Source: Pedobacter sp. L105
GTDB lineage: Bacteria > Bacteroidota > Bacteroidia > Sphingobacteriales > Sphingobacteriaceae
Reading direction: 5' to 3'
Assembly (NCBI RefSeq): GCF_009765875.1
Contig: NZ_LMUP01000001.1
Coordinates: forward strand, 211,506-275,505
DNA length: 64,000 bases
Under the pieces are notes generated by a model. That model was given only the letters and a program-made list of their open reading frames with translations, did no database searches and was not told the origin of the DNA. The position numbers were made by a program, and so were the translations under genes. Positions 45,130 to 54,943 of this stretch are shown piece by piece. Position 1 is the stretch's first letter. Each line of letters opens with the position of its first letter.

Positions 45130-46488
45130 TTAAACATAATTAAAGACCAGGGAGAAGATTGTCCTTTCAAACGGAGCGGATGTTACGTCAAGACTGCCAT
45201 AATGCATTTTCATAATATTGCGCGTAATCGTCAGGCCAATACCGGATCCGTTTTTCCTGGTGGTGAAAAAAGGAACGAAAATCTTTTCGAGCAATTCCTG
45301 TTCAATTCCTTTACCATTATCAGCAACATCAATAAATAATTTATTTTGTTCAAGTCGGTAATCGATCTCTATCAGCGGATGTTCAACTCCTTCCAGCGCA
45401 TGTATGCTATTCGTAACCAGATTGATCAGCGCTTGTTCTACCAGTTTAAGGTCGGCCTGTATGGTGATTTTTGAAGAGGTTTGTCCTACGATAAGCCGGA
45501 TGTTTTTTACGGCAGCAAATGGCTGCATCAACACATGGATATGCTGTAATATTCCGCCGATACTGTGCGACTCCAGTTCGGGGGTAGGCAACTCAGCAAT
45601 CAGCCGGTAATCCTTCACAAAATCAAGTAAACCTTCAGATCTTCTTTTTATCGTTTGTATGGCCGGTCTCAAATCGTCCAGATCTTCTTTATTGAGGCTT
45701 TCTTTATTTGCCACCATGCTATTTACCGTATCAGAGAGAGAGCTGATAGGGGTAATGGAATTTAATATCTCATGCGAGATTACACCAATCAGCCTGTTCC
45801 AGGCTTCTATTTCTTTCTGTTCAATCTCATCCTTAATATTCTGAAAAGAGATGATCATATAATCTGCACCATACAAATTAAGCGGAATTACTTCTGTAGA
45901 TAATTGAATCATTTTATCCTGTATCTTCAATTCCAGAAATCTTTTACCGCCTTTGTGTATGCTTTCGATTTCGGCGGTAAATAAAGGCAGGTGTTGTTTT
46001 AGCCGGTGCCAGTATTTATAGGCCGGAACATTCAGCAATGCAGCTGCGGCCTCATTAAAAAAGGCAATTTCAGTTTGCCCATGCGCATTTACTGTTTCTT
46101 TCACTACGATTACCCCAACTGGAACCTGCTGCAGAATAGTTCTGATCAGTTGGAACATGGCATCCTGCTCTAGCTGTATGTCTTTGTGGGTTTTAATGAT
46201 ATCATCAAAAGAACTGTAGAGGTCGGGGAAACTTCCTTTAGTGCTTTTGTTTTTAAAATTAAGAGTATGGTCTCGCGTTTTTACAGCCAGGATAAACCTT
46301 TTGATGTCCGACCTGATCTGGTTGATATAATTATATAAAGAGAAAACAGCAACTAACAGAATGATGGAAACGCCTGCAATAGTAAACCAAAGCCGTGTTT
46401 TAAGAACCAGGTAAACCAGCAGTAAAGCAAGTATATTGATAAATAGCAGTTTGAAAATTAATCTGAATGTAAAGCGCTGATAAAACAT
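45130..46488 (-). CDS. Sensor histidine kinase (NtrB-type)
   Basis: A 452-residue membrane kinase with two N-terminal helices (about 10-28 and 33-52) and a very short loop between them, so it probably senses inside the membrane or cytoplasm. A PAS-like domain follows (PVGVIVVKETV, FFNEAAAALLNV). The phospho-acceptor is in GVISHEILNSITPISS near residue 240; ATPase boxes are LINLVTNSIHAL, VADNGKGIE and GSGIGLTI. It is 4 bp after the NtrC-type regulator and is its evident partner. Confidence 0.9.
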   Translation of the reverse strand: MFYQRFTFRLIFKLLFINILALLLVYLVLKTRLWFTIAGVSIILLVAVFSLYNYINQIRSDIKRFILAVKTRDHTLNFKNKSTKGSFPDLYSSFDDIIKTHKDIQLEQDAMFQLIRTILQQVPVGVIVVKETVNAHGQTEIAFFNEAAAALLNVPAYKYWHRLKQHLPLFTAEIESIHKGGKRFLELKIQDKMIQLSTEVIPLNLYGADYMIISFQNIKDEIEQKEIEAWNRLIGVISHEILNSITPISSLSDTVNSMVANKESLNKEDLDDLRPAIQTIKRRSEGLLDFVKDYRLIAELPTPELESHSIGGILQHIHVLMQPFAAVKNIRLIVGQTSSKITIQADLKLVEQALINLVTNSIHALEGVEHPLIEIDYRLEQNKLFIDVADNGKGIEQELLEKIFVPFFTTRKNGSGIGLTITRNIMKMHYGSLDVTSAPFERTIFSLVFNYV

Positions 46489-46492
46489 AAGC

Positions 46493-47863
46493 CTATAATC
46501 CGAATTTTTCTATCCTGCGGTATAAGGCTGCCCTGGTTAATCCTAATTCTGCTGCGGCCCTGGAAATATTTCCTTTATGGGTATCGATTGCTTTTTGGAC
46601 CATCATTTTTTCCATTTCCTCCAGATCCATATTTGTCGTTACAGGCATTGCGCTACCAAATCTTTGCGGACTGAGCTGCAGATCGGAGTCGGTGATTTCG
46701 GTTCCGTCTGTCATAATGATAGCCCTTTCTATTACATGCTGCAGTTCGCGTACATTACCGGGCCAATGGTAATTTAATAGAGTTTTTTCGGCTTTATCAT
46801 GGATACGGCTAATGTTTTTGTGGTATTTAGAACTAAAGGTGTGCAGGAAATGACTGGCGAGCAGTAAAATATCTTCCGCACGCTGATGCAGGGGAGGAAG
46901 GATCAATTCAACGGTATTGATCCTGAAGAGCAGATCTTGTCTGAAAGTACCCTTTGCCACCATTTCATTTAGCGGCATATTCGTTGCCGTGATCAGACGT
47001 ACATTCACTTTACGTTCTTTGCTTTCACCCAATCGCGTAACTGTTCTGTTCTGCAGTACGGTCAGCAATTTTGATTGTAATGGCTGAGAAAGGTTTCCAA
47101 TCTCATCCAGGAATATCGTCCCGTTATCAGCCAGCTCAAATCTTCCGGGCCTGTCGTCCCTGGCATCTGTAAAAGCACCTTTTGCATATCCGAACAGTTC
47201 ACTCTCAAACAGGTTTTCATTGAGAGATCCCAGGTCTACGTGCATAAAAATATTATTCTTTCTCAGTGAATGTTTATGCAGCTCATAAGCAAAAACCTGT
47301 TTTCCTGTTCCATTTTCTCCAAGGATCAATACATTGGCGTCGGTAGGTGCTACTTTAACCAGTGTTTGCTGCAGTTGTCTGATAGGAGCAGAGCTGCCGA
47401 TAATATGTTCGAATTTTCTTGCGATGTCATTCTGCATGGAAGAAGATATCTTTTCCAGCTTTTTAACTTTTTTGGTTGACTGTCTTAATTTTGAAGCGGC
47501 CGACAGCGTAGCATATAGTTTTTCATTTTCCCAGGGTTTTAGAATGAAATCCGTTGCCCCCTTTTTTATGGCCTGTACAGCTAGCTCAACATTTCCATAA
47601 GCAGTCATTAAGATCACCACATAATCTTTATCGATGGAAAGAATGTGTTCAAGCCAATATAATCCTTCGCGGCCGTCGCTGGCCCCTTTCTGATAATTCA
47701 TGTCCAGCAGGATGATATCTATTTCATTGTGACTGAGCAATACATTAATCTCTTTGGGAGATTTGCAGGTCACCACCTGATTGAAATGCTGTTTTAAAAA
47801 CAACTTTGCACTTAGCAGGATATCGTCATCATCGTCTATTACTAAAACGTTTGCTTCTGTCAT
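46493..47863 (-). CDS. NtrC-family sigma-54-dependent response regulator
   Basis: A 456-residue protein. The receiver domain (1-120) has VIDDDDD and the phospho-Asp in IILLDMNY. The AAA+ domain (about 155-385) has Walker A GENGTGKQ, Walker B GTIFLDEIG and loop KGAFTDA, where the usual sigma-54 contact is GAFTGA. The C-terminal Fis-type helix-turn-helix is NISRAAAELGLTRAALYRRI. It likely activates the divergent transporter operon through the sigma-54 promoter at 47995-48010 and two upstream palindromes. Confidence 0.92.
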   Translation of the reverse strand: MTEANVLVIDDDDDILLSAKLFLKQHFNQVVTCKSPKEINVLLSHNEIDIILLDMNYQKGASDGREGLYWLEHILSIDKDYVVILMTAYGNVELAVQAIKKGATDFILKPWENEKLYATLSAASKLRQSTKKVKKLEKISSSMQNDIARKFEHIIGSSAPIRQLQQTLVKVAPTDANVLILGENGTGKQVFAYELHKHSLRKNNIFMHVDLGSLNENLFESELFGYAKGAFTDARDDRPGRFELADNGTIFLDEIGNLSQPLQSKLLTVLQNRTVTRLGESKERKVNVRLITATNMPLNEMVAKGTFRQDLLFRINTVELILPPLHQRAEDILLLASHFLHTFSSKYHKNISRIHDKAEKTLLNYHWPGNVRELQHVIERAIIMTDGTEITDSDLQLSPQRFGSAMPVTTNMDLEEMEKMMVQKAIDTHKGNISRAAAELGLTRAALYRRIEKFGL

Positions 47864-47879
47864 GATTAAAAGATTTATT

Positions 47880-47887
47880 CAAAAATA
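47880..47887 (-). promoter_or_regulatory. -7 box for the response regulator operon
   Basis: On the minus strand TATTTTTG fits TAnnTTTG and lies 16 bp before the start codon of the regulator. The first palindrome of the gap (47900-47912) covers the position of its -33 region, which would allow autoregulation. Confidence 0.5.
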
Positions 47888-47894
47888 AATGAAA

Positions 47895-47932
47895 TGTCCG
47901 ATGTTGTACATCAAGTGTCCGTTAATGAACGG
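47895..47932. promoter_or_regulatory. Pair of palindromes with direct repeat, probable regulator-binding sites
   Basis: Two perfect palindromes: GATGT-tgt-ACATC (47900-47912) and CCGTT-aatg-AACGG (47919-47932). The hexamer TGTCCG occurs twice (47895-47900 and 47916-47921), 21 bp apart, two helical turns. They end 88 bp upstream of the predicted sigma-54 start at 48021, the usual place for enhancer sites of NtrC-type activators. Confidence 0.55.
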
Positions 47933-47994
47933 TGTTTTTTAATTTAAATATTTAAATTACTGATAATCATTGTTTTATTTGATTGTTTTTCAAT

Positions 47995-48010
47995 TGGCAT
48001 ATCCTTGGCT
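47995..48010 (+). promoter_or_regulatory. Sigma-54 (RpoN) promoter of the transporter operon
   Basis: TGGCATATCCTTGGCT matches the -24/-12 consensus TGGCAC-N5-TTGCW, with GG at 47996-47997 and GC at 48008-48009 exactly 12 bp apart. One base of the -12 element differs. The start would be near 48021, 19 bp before ATG 48040. The adjacent NtrC-type gene supports it. Confidence 0.8.
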
Positions 48011-48039
48011 TAGACCCTGACAGAATACAATTGCGAAAC

Positions 48040-49284
48040 ATGGATAAGATCATAGAGAAAAAGAGGTTCAGTAAAAAAATGATTTTGATGATCACGGGGG
48101 GGCTGGTGCTTGTTACACTGGTGGCTTATGGTTATAAGCTGTCGTTAAGTAAAGTCTATAAAGCTGACGCGGATAAACTGACGATCAGTAAAGTTGCTTA
48201 TGGCGATTTTGAAGATGTCGTTTTACTGAATGCCAGTGTAGTACCGCTTACTTCTGTAATTGTCAGTTCTTCTGAAGGAGGTACAGTTGCAGAGATCTTC
48301 ACAGAGAATGGTGCAACGGTAACTAAAGGTGCTCCTTTATTGCGGATTGCTAATCCGCATGCGCTTTCTGGTTATACTACAAGTGAGACTGGAATCATAG
48401 AACAGCAAAATCAGCTGCGCAAAGTAAGGCTCGATCTGGAGCAGAACCAAAGGGTAATGACCCAGGATGCGATGGTTATAGAGGATGCTTTGAGAACTAC
48501 TATGCGGAAATATAAGCTTGACAGTGTATTGTTCATTAAGAAAGTTATTACCAGGGAAGAATTTGCTACGGCAAGTCAGGATTACGAGTATAACAAAGGA
48601 AGAAAGAAGATCATGGAGCAGGCGGTAAAACAGGAAAACCAAAGCCGGGTAATGCAGCTGCAGCAAATTGATTTTTCGGTTGGCAGAATGAATGAAAGCC
48701 TGGAATCCATCAGGGAGAATATTGACAACATGACGATCAAGGCACCGGTTTCCGGCAGACTTTCTTCTTATGATCCCGTGATTGGTAAATCGTATACGGC
48801 AAATGAAATGCTGGGGAAAATTGATGTGATGCAGGGATATAAGCTGCAGGCTGGTGTAGATGAATATTATATCAACAGGGTAAAGGAAGGGCAGTCTGCC
48901 AATTGTGAGTTTAATGGTAAAACCTATAAACTGACCGTCAGAAAGGTGATTCCAGAGGTTACTGCGGGGCAATTTCAAGTGGAGCTTGTTTTTGAAGGAA
49001 AATCGCCCGATGAATTGCGCAGAGGTTTATCTTTACAGGTAAAGCTTACCCTTTCAGATAATAGTAAATCACTTTTACTGGCACAGGGCCAGTTCTTTCA
49101 AAGTACGGGTGGCTCGTGGGTTTTCGTATTAAAAGATGGAAAAGCGCAGAAAAGGAATGTAAAAATAGGACGCAAAAACTATCAGTATTACGAGATCATG
49201 GAAGGGCTTCAAAAAGGGGAGGATGTAATTACCTCTTCTTACGACCAGTTTAACCAGTACGATGTGATAGAAGTCAGCAAATAA
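48040..49284 (+). CDS. Membrane-fusion (HlyD/RND-type) adaptor protein
   Basis: ATG 48040 (MDKIIEKKRF) is used because the in-frame ATG at 47983 lies upstream of the sigma-54 promoter; the product is 414 residues. One N-terminal helix (about 16-32) anchors it. A lipoyl/barrel-sandwich pair (SEGGTVAEIFTENGATVTKG and TIKAPVSGRLSSYDPVIGKS) flanks a helical hairpin. The C-terminal beta-barrel and proximal domains follow. It links inner-membrane ABC permeases to an outer-membrane exit, as MacA does. It is the first gene of the operon. Confidence 0.88.
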   Translation: MDKIIEKKRFSKKMILMITGGLVLVTLVAYGYKLSLSKVYKADADKLTISKVAYGDFEDVVLLNASVVPLTSVIVSSSEGGTVAEIFTENGATVTKGAPLLRIANPHALSGYTTSETGIIEQQNQLRKVRLDLEQNQRVMTQDAMVIEDALRTTMRKYKLDSVLFIKKVITREEFATASQDYEYNKGRKKIMEQAVKQENQSRVMQLQQIDFSVGRMNESLESIRENIDNMTIKAPVSGRLSSYDPVIGKSYTANEMLGKIDVMQGYKLQAGVDEYYINRVKEGQSANCEFNGKTYKLTVRKVIPEVTAGQFQVELVFEGKSPDELRRGLSLQVKLTLSDNSKSLLLAQGQFFQSTGGSWVFVLKDGKAQKRNVKIGRKNYQYYEIMEGLQKGEDVITSSYDQFNQYDVIEVSK

Positions 49285-49318
49285 ATTATAGATCAACAAA
49301 TCATAAAATAATAGGACC

Positions 49319-50017
49319 ATGATAAAAATTGAGAACCTGGAAAAAATATACAAAACAGAAGAAATAGAAACAACGGCATTAAATGGGATCAACCTGCATG
49401 TTAAAACAGGTGAGTTTGTCTCTATAATGGGCCCTTCAGGTTGTGGGAAATCTACGTTGCTTAATGTAATGGGCTTATTAGATAAACCGGAAAGCGGCAG
49501 TTATAAATTTATGGAGACTGAGCTTTTAACCATGAATGACAGGGAGCGTTCCAACTTCCGGAAGCGTAACATGGGGTTTGTGTTCCAGAATTTCAATTTG
49601 ATTGACGAACTCACGGTATTTGAAAATGTGGAATTGCCATTGATCTACAATAAAGTTCCTGCCGGGGAACGGAAAAAGCTGGTCAATGAAATTATAGAGC
49701 GAATGAATATTGTAAACCGGAGCGGTCACTTTCCTCAGCAGTTATCAGGTGGTCAGCAGCAGCGGGTGGCAGTAGCCAGGGCTTTGGTGACCAAACCAAA
49801 ATTGGTGCTGGCAGATGAGCCGACAGGTAATCTGGACAGTTCGCATGGTAACGAAGTGATGGAACTGCTTTGTGAGTTAAATGAGCAGGGCACAACGATT
49901 GTGATGGTTACCCACTCTTCCCATGATGCCAGTTTTTCTAACCGGATTATTAACCTGAAAGACGGTCATGTGATCTCCGAGAAAATCAATAAAAGCAGAA
50001 CTGAAGAATTGATCTAG
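49319..50017 (+). CDS. ABC transporter ATPase (MacB/LolD type)
   Basis: A 232-residue ATPase with Walker A GPSGCGKSTLLN, Q-loop VFQNFNLIDELT, signature LSGGQQQRVAVARAL, Walker B LVLADEPTGNLDS and switch MVTHSS. All motifs are intact, so it is expected to be active. It drives the FtsX/MacB-like permeases downstream, presumably with the adaptor just upstream. It lies 34 bp after the adaptor gene. Confidence 0.93.
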   Translation: MIKIENLEKIYKTEEIETTALNGINLHVKTGEFVSIMGPSGCGKSTLLNVMGLLDKPESGSYKFMETELLTMNDRERSNFRKRNMGFVFQNFNLIDELTVFENVELPLIYNKVPAGERKKLVNEIIERMNIVNRSGHFPQQLSGGQQQRVAVARALVTKPKLVLADEPTGNLDSSHGNEVMELLCELNEQGTTIVMVTHSSHDASFSNRIINLKDGHVISEKINKSRTEELI

Positions 50018-50117
50018 TTGGGTAGATCCCATATAGCAGGACGGTTGGTGAATTAAATATAGCAGGTGTTTAGATCCAACCGCCCAATGATGGAAATTAT
50101 AATTTAAGATAGATAAC

Positions 50118-52493
50118 ATGTTTAAACTCAACTTTAAAATAGCCTTAAGAAATATCTGGAAGAACAAAACTTCTTCGCTGATCAATATCAGTGGATTGGC
50201 TATTGGACTTGCCGCCTGTTTGCTGCTATTGCTTTATGTAGCTTATGAGTGGAATTATGACAGGCAAACGATTGATCCTTCCAACACTTATAAAGTACTC
50301 TCAAATTCTATTGGGGTTAACGGAGATATCACACAAACAGGAGGTAGTACCACTAATGCTATTGCGCCGCTGTTCAAATTAACTTATCCGGAGGTCAAAG
50401 CAGCAAGCCGGATTGACGATCTGGGAAAGAAACTCATTGCTAATGGTCAGAAAAGTTTAAAGCGGACAGCTCTTTTTGCAGATCCTGATATCCTGAAGAT
50501 TTTTGATTATACTTTTATTGCAGGTGATGTCCGCACTGCGATGGCTGCGCCCAATACTATTATTGTTAGTGAGTCTACAGCGAAGGCATTATTTGGAACG
50601 GCAGACGTATTGAATAAAGTACTCCGTTATGATGATAAGACAGATTTGAAAATAACAGGTGTAGTGAAAGACTTACCAGGCAATACTTCTGTTTATTTTG
50701 ATTTTCTACTACCATGGTCATTAGATGAAGCATTAAATAACTGGATAAAAGAACCTTCCTGGGGAAACTACAATTACCGTACAATGGTAAGAATGGAACC
50801 TGGAACTGATATCAATCAATTCAATGCCAGTATAAAAAAAATAATGAAACAACATGCTTCATGGTCAGATCAGCAGCTTTGGGTTTTTCCATTGAGCAAA
50901 CTACATCTCTATGATAATTTTGTTAAGGGTGTAAGTGGAGTAGGCGGACAGATTGAACAACTGCGTTTGTTTATGGGGCTGGCCATAGGAATTCTTTTGA
51001 TTGCCTGCATCAATTTCATGAATATGGCTACAGCCAAGTCAGAAAAAAGGGCTAAGGAGGTTGGTATAAAAAAAACTATTGGTGCTACGAGAAGTAGCCT
51101 GATTAGTCAATTTCTAATGGAATCTATGGTACTCACTTTATTTAGTTCTATCATGGGTATAGTACTGATAGAGTTATGTATTCCTCTGTTCAATCACTTG
51201 CTGGATATTCACCTGGATATTAATTATTCTAATTTTTTTATATGGATAAGTTTATTCGGAGTGATTTTATTAACAGGTCTTATTGCTGGCAGTTATCCTG
51301 CTTTTTACCTGTCCTCTTTTAACCCGACGCAGATTTTAAGGAAGCGAAATTTAAGAGGTGGCATACTTTCTATTAATCTGCGTCAGGTACTGGTAGTTGG
51401 ACAATTTTGTTTTGCTATCATTCTGATCATTGCAACTGCAGTCATTTATAAGCAAATACAATACATTAAAAACCGGCCCATTGGATACGAAGTAAATGAG
51501 TTGGTTCAGATACCGCAGGATGGAGAGCTGAATGGTAAGTTTGATCTGTTAAAGGAAAGATTATTGAAATCTGGTGCAGTAAAAGCATTGTATCAATCAT
51601 CGGGGACAATTTCAAAACCTACCTCATCATTTTCCGGTTTCGAATGGAGGGGCGCATCTGATGCCGATAAACTGATTAGTTTTAGTCAGCTGGCCACTAC
51701 TTACGATTTCATTAAAACAACTGGTGTAAAACTGATCGATGGCAGGGATCTTTCCAGAAAATTCGCTTCGGATAGCGCCGGTTTATTATTAAGTGCTTCT
51801 GCAGCTAAGCTGATGAATTTAAAACATCCGGTAGGGGAACCTGTGCTTTTCCACGGCAACAAATTTACTGTGGTGGGTGTCTTTGAGGATTTTATCCTGG
51901 GCTCGCCTTCTTTTAAGGAAGCACCGTTGGTAGTAGCTTTTATTAAAGGCTGGGGAGGTACGATCACCATGCGTTTGAATAAAGCTAATACTGACTCTGA
52001 TAATATAGCCACGATAGAAAAAATTGTTAAAGAGATTAATCCTGCTTATCCGGTTGAAATTTCTTTTGTAGACCAGCTCTATGCAGAGAAACTAAAAAAT
52101 CAAAAGGTACTGGGAATATTATCCAATCTATTTGGTGGCCTGGCCATTTTTATTTCATGTTTAGGCTTATTTGGCCTGGCTGCTTACAGCGCGGAACAAA
52201 GAACAAAAGAGATTGGTGTGCGAAAAGTACTGGGGGCTTCAGTGGCGAGTTTGATGCAGCTGCTATCCCTCAGCTTTTTAAAAATGGTGATTGTTGCCAT
52301 TATCATAGCTATACCCCTTGCCACTTATATGATGGATAACTGGCTAAAAAGCTTTGAGTTTCATACTACAGTAAGCTGGGTGATGATTGTGACGGCGGCG
52401 GTCGGCACAATGGTAATTGCCCTGCTCACTGTCAGTTACCAGGCTTATAAAGCTGCAAATGCTAACCCGGTGGATGCTTTGAAATACGAATAA
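50118..52493 (+). CDS. FtsX/MacB-like ABC permease, copy 1 of 4
   Basis: A 791-residue permease with two MacB-type halves: helix at about 20-40, a periplasmic MacB_PCD domain, then three helices near 285-420; a second periplasmic part and three more helices follow near 675-780. It opens MFKLNFKIALRNIWKNKTSS and ends ANPVDALKYE, the pattern shared by all four copies. The FtsX core ATAKSEKRAKEVGIKKTIGA matches copy 2 almost residue by residue. It acts as mechanotransmission permease driven by the ATPase. The substrate is unknown. Confidence 0.88.
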   Translation: MFKLNFKIALRNIWKNKTSSLINISGLAIGLAACLLLLLYVAYEWNYDRQTIDPSNTYKVLSNSIGVNGDITQTGGSTTNAIAPLFKLTYPEVKAASRIDDLGKKLIANGQKSLKRTALFADPDILKIFDYTFIAGDVRTAMAAPNTIIVSESTAKALFGTADVLNKVLRYDDKTDLKITGVVKDLPGNTSVYFDFLLPWSLDEALNNWIKEPSWGNYNYRTMVRMEPGTDINQFNASIKKIMKQHASWSDQQLWVFPLSKLHLYDNFVKGVSGVGGQIEQLRLFMGLAIGILLIACINFMNMATAKSEKRAKEVGIKKTIGATRSSLISQFLMESMVLTLFSSIMGIVLIELCIPLFNHLLDIHLDINYSNFFIWISLFGVILLTGLIAGSYPAFYLSSFNPTQILRKRNLRGGILSINLRQVLVVGQFCFAIILIIATAVIYKQIQYIKNRPIGYEVNELVQIPQDGELNGKFDLLKERLLKSGAVKALYQSSGTISKPTSSFSGFEWRGASDADKLISFSQLATTYDFIKTTGVKLIDGRDLSRKFASDSAGLLLSASAAKLMNLKHPVGEPVLFHGNKFTVVGVFEDFILGSPSFKEAPLVVAFIKGWGGTITMRLNKANTDSDNIATIEKIVKEINPAYPVEISFVDQLYAEKLKNQKVLGILSNLFGGLAIFISCLGLFGLAAYSAEQRTKEIGVRKVLGASVASLMQLLSLSFLKMVIVAIIIAIPLATYMMDNWLKSFEFHTTVSWVMIVTAAVGTMVIALLTVSYQAYKAANANPVDALKYE

Positions 52494-52550
52494 TATTCCT
52501 TGCCTGATCAATGTAAATGTTATTAATAACCATGCTTAAACCGATACGAT

Positions 52551-54920
52551 ATGTTTAAACTGAATCTCAAAATTGCTTTAAGAAGCCTGTGGAAGAACAA
52601 GGTTTCCTCTTTCATTAATGTGATCGGTCTGGCGATTGGCCTTGCAGCCTGTTTGATGCTGCTGATCTATGTTTCTTATGAATGGAATTTTGATAAGCAG
52701 GCTAAAAACTCAACTCATGTATATGAGACAATGACCAATGTTTTTGGTGATAAAGGTGAGATTATGACCACATTTGATGGTACGCCAACCGCCTTTGCCC
52801 CTTTAATTAAACAGGAAATACCTGAGGTGAAATATATCTGCCGGATAAATTATGGCGATAAAAGCCTGATTGCGAATGGAACTAACAGTTTTAAAAGAAT
52901 AGCCAGATTTGCCGATCCGGATATCCTTCATCTATACGATTACCAGTTTATACATGGCGACCCGAAAACCGCAATGACTAGTCCGGGGTCTGTGATCCTT
53001 ACCGAAACCACTGCCAGAATCCTTTTTGGCTCAACGGATGTACTGAATAAATCTGTCCGTTACCAGGATCAACATGAGCTGACAATCACAGGGATCATTA
53101 AAGATCTTCCGGCAAACAGCTCTAACCAATTTGATTACCTCATGCCCTGGTCTTTTTATCAAACAGTAGAGGAGCAGGCCAGGGATCTCAACTGGAGTAA
53201 TTATGGCTATATCACGCTGATGTCTCTTGATCCGGGAGCAAACCCTGATCTGGTCAACAAAAAAATCACCGCAGTGGTGAAGGAAAAGAATGCACAGACA
53301 TTTGCTTCGCATTTTATTTTTCCTTTAAACAAATTGCATTTATACGGAAAGTTTAAAGACGGAAAAAGTATAGGAGGAGATATTGAAAAGATCTGGCTAT
53401 TTATGGGGTTAGCTTTTGGGATTTTACTCATTGCCTGCATCAATTTTATGAACATGGCTACGGCTAAATCAGAGAAACGGGCTAAAGAAGTAGGAATTAA
53501 AAAGACTATTGGCGCTACGCGGTCTTCATTGATTATCCAGTTCTTAACAGAATCCATGGTGCTGACTATGATCAGTATTATAATGGCTATTGCACTGGTA
53601 GAAATTTTTCTTCCGGCTTTTAATAACCTGCTGGATATGAAATTGAGTCTGGGTTACTTTAATGCTTACAGTTGGTTTGGCATTATGGGAATAGTTCTTT
53701 TTACGGGTTTAACAGCGGGCAGTTATCCTGCTTTTTACCTTTCCTCTTTTAATCCTATACAGACCCTGAAACGGAATATAAAAACCAAACACCTTTTTTC
53801 TATCAGTTTAAGGCAGGTGTTAATTATTGGTCAGTTCTCTTTTACTATCATATTGATCATAGCTACCCTGGTTATTTATAGGCAGATACAATATATTAAG
53901 AATAAACCTCAGGGTGTTGATATAAATGCCCTGGTAGAAATGCCGCAGGATGGAGCCCTAAAAATCAAATATGAAGAATTAAAAAGTCAGTTGATCAAAA
54001 GTGGGGCTGTTACCAGTGTAAATTCTTCTGTCTCTGGCTTAGCGCATCACGGCAACAATTTTAGCGGATTGAAGTGGCCCGGGATGAAAGAAGAGAATAA
54101 GATTATGTTTAATAAGGTACTCACGACAAGTGATTTTGTTAAAACGTCAGGCTTAAAGCTTTTACAGGGCAGGGATTTCTCTGAGAAATATGCATCTGAT
54201 ACTGCTGCGGTCCTGGTGAGCGCTTCTGCGGTTAAAACAATGGGTTTGCATAATCCTTTAGGGCAGGTAATCAGTATTTTTTCTGACCGGATGACGATCA
54301 TCGGGATCTTTGAAGATTATGTATGGGATTCGCCCTATAAATCCAATAACCCAATGATCGTGAGTTATAGCAAAAATTATACTGGAACGATCACCATGCG
54401 GTTAAATCCTGCCAACAGCTTACAGCAAAATGTGGAAACTATTGAAAAAATAACCAAACAAATGAATCCAGCTTATCCTGTAGAAATCAACTTTTTAAGT
54501 GCAATCTATGCCAATATGCTTCAGCAGGAAAAAACCCTAGGTTTATTGTCTAATCTTTTTGGCGCACTGGCCATATTTATTTCCTGTCTGGGATTGTATG
54601 GTCTGGTCGCTTACAGTGCGGAACAGCGTACCAAAGAATTTGGTGTAAGGAAAGTGCTAGGGGCCTCGGTATACAGCCTGATGGAACTCTTATCACTGTC
54701 TTTTATTAAGATGATAATGATAGCAATATTGATCGCCGTCCCCGTAGCTTATTACGTGATGGGAATATGGCTGCGGAATTTTGAATTTCACACCTCAATC
54801 TCGTGGTGGATTATTCTAATTGCAGCCTGCGGAACGTTAGTGATGGCTATTTTAACAGTAAGCTGGCAGGCTTATAAAACAGCCAGGGCTAATCCTGTTG
54901 ATGCCTTGAAATACGAATAA
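52551..54920 (+). CDS. FtsX/MacB-like ABC permease, copy 2 of 4
   Basis: A 789-residue protein with the same two-half layout as copy 1: opening MFKLNLKIALRSLWKNKVSS, the same FtsX core, and the end ANPVDALKYE. It is the closest relative of copy 1 by eye. The DNA under the shared core differs mostly at third codon positions, so the duplication is not recent. The spacing to copy 1 is 57 bp. Confidence 0.88.
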   Translation: MFKLNLKIALRSLWKNKVSSFINVIGLAIGLAACLMLLIYVSYEWNFDKQAKNSTHVYETMTNVFGDKGEIMTTFDGTPTAFAPLIKQEIPEVKYICRINYGDKSLIANGTNSFKRIARFADPDILHLYDYQFIHGDPKTAMTSPGSVILTETTARILFGSTDVLNKSVRYQDQHELTITGIIKDLPANSSNQFDYLMPWSFYQTVEEQARDLNWSNYGYITLMSLDPGANPDLVNKKITAVVKEKNAQTFASHFIFPLNKLHLYGKFKDGKSIGGDIEKIWLFMGLAFGILLIACINFMNMATAKSEKRAKEVGIKKTIGATRSSLIIQFLTESMVLTMISIIMAIALVEIFLPAFNNLLDMKLSLGYFNAYSWFGIMGIVLFTGLTAGSYPAFYLSSFNPIQTLKRNIKTKHLFSISLRQVLIIGQFSFTIILIIATLVIYRQIQYIKNKPQGVDINALVEMPQDGALKIKYEELKSQLIKSGAVTSVNSSVSGLAHHGNNFSGLKWPGMKEENKIMFNKVLTTSDFVKTSGLKLLQGRDFSEKYASDTAAVLVSASAVKTMGLHNPLGQVISIFSDRMTIIGIFEDYVWDSPYKSNNPMIVSYSKNYTGTITMRLNPANSLQQNVETIEKITKQMNPAYPVEINFLSAIYANMLQQEKTLGLLSNLFGALAIFISCLGLYGLVAYSAEQRTKEFGVRKVLGASVYSLMELLSLSFIKMIMIAILIAVPVAYYVMGIWLRNFEFHTSISWWIILIAACGTLVMAILTVSWQAYKTARANPVDALKYE

Positions 54921-54943
54921 TTCATTCTTAGAACTATCTTATC

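Noticed and set aside
48337..48978. 213-codon open frame on the minus strand
   Set aside because: It lies fully opposite the membrane-fusion adaptor, has low-complexity hydrophobic sequence without family features, and no start signal.
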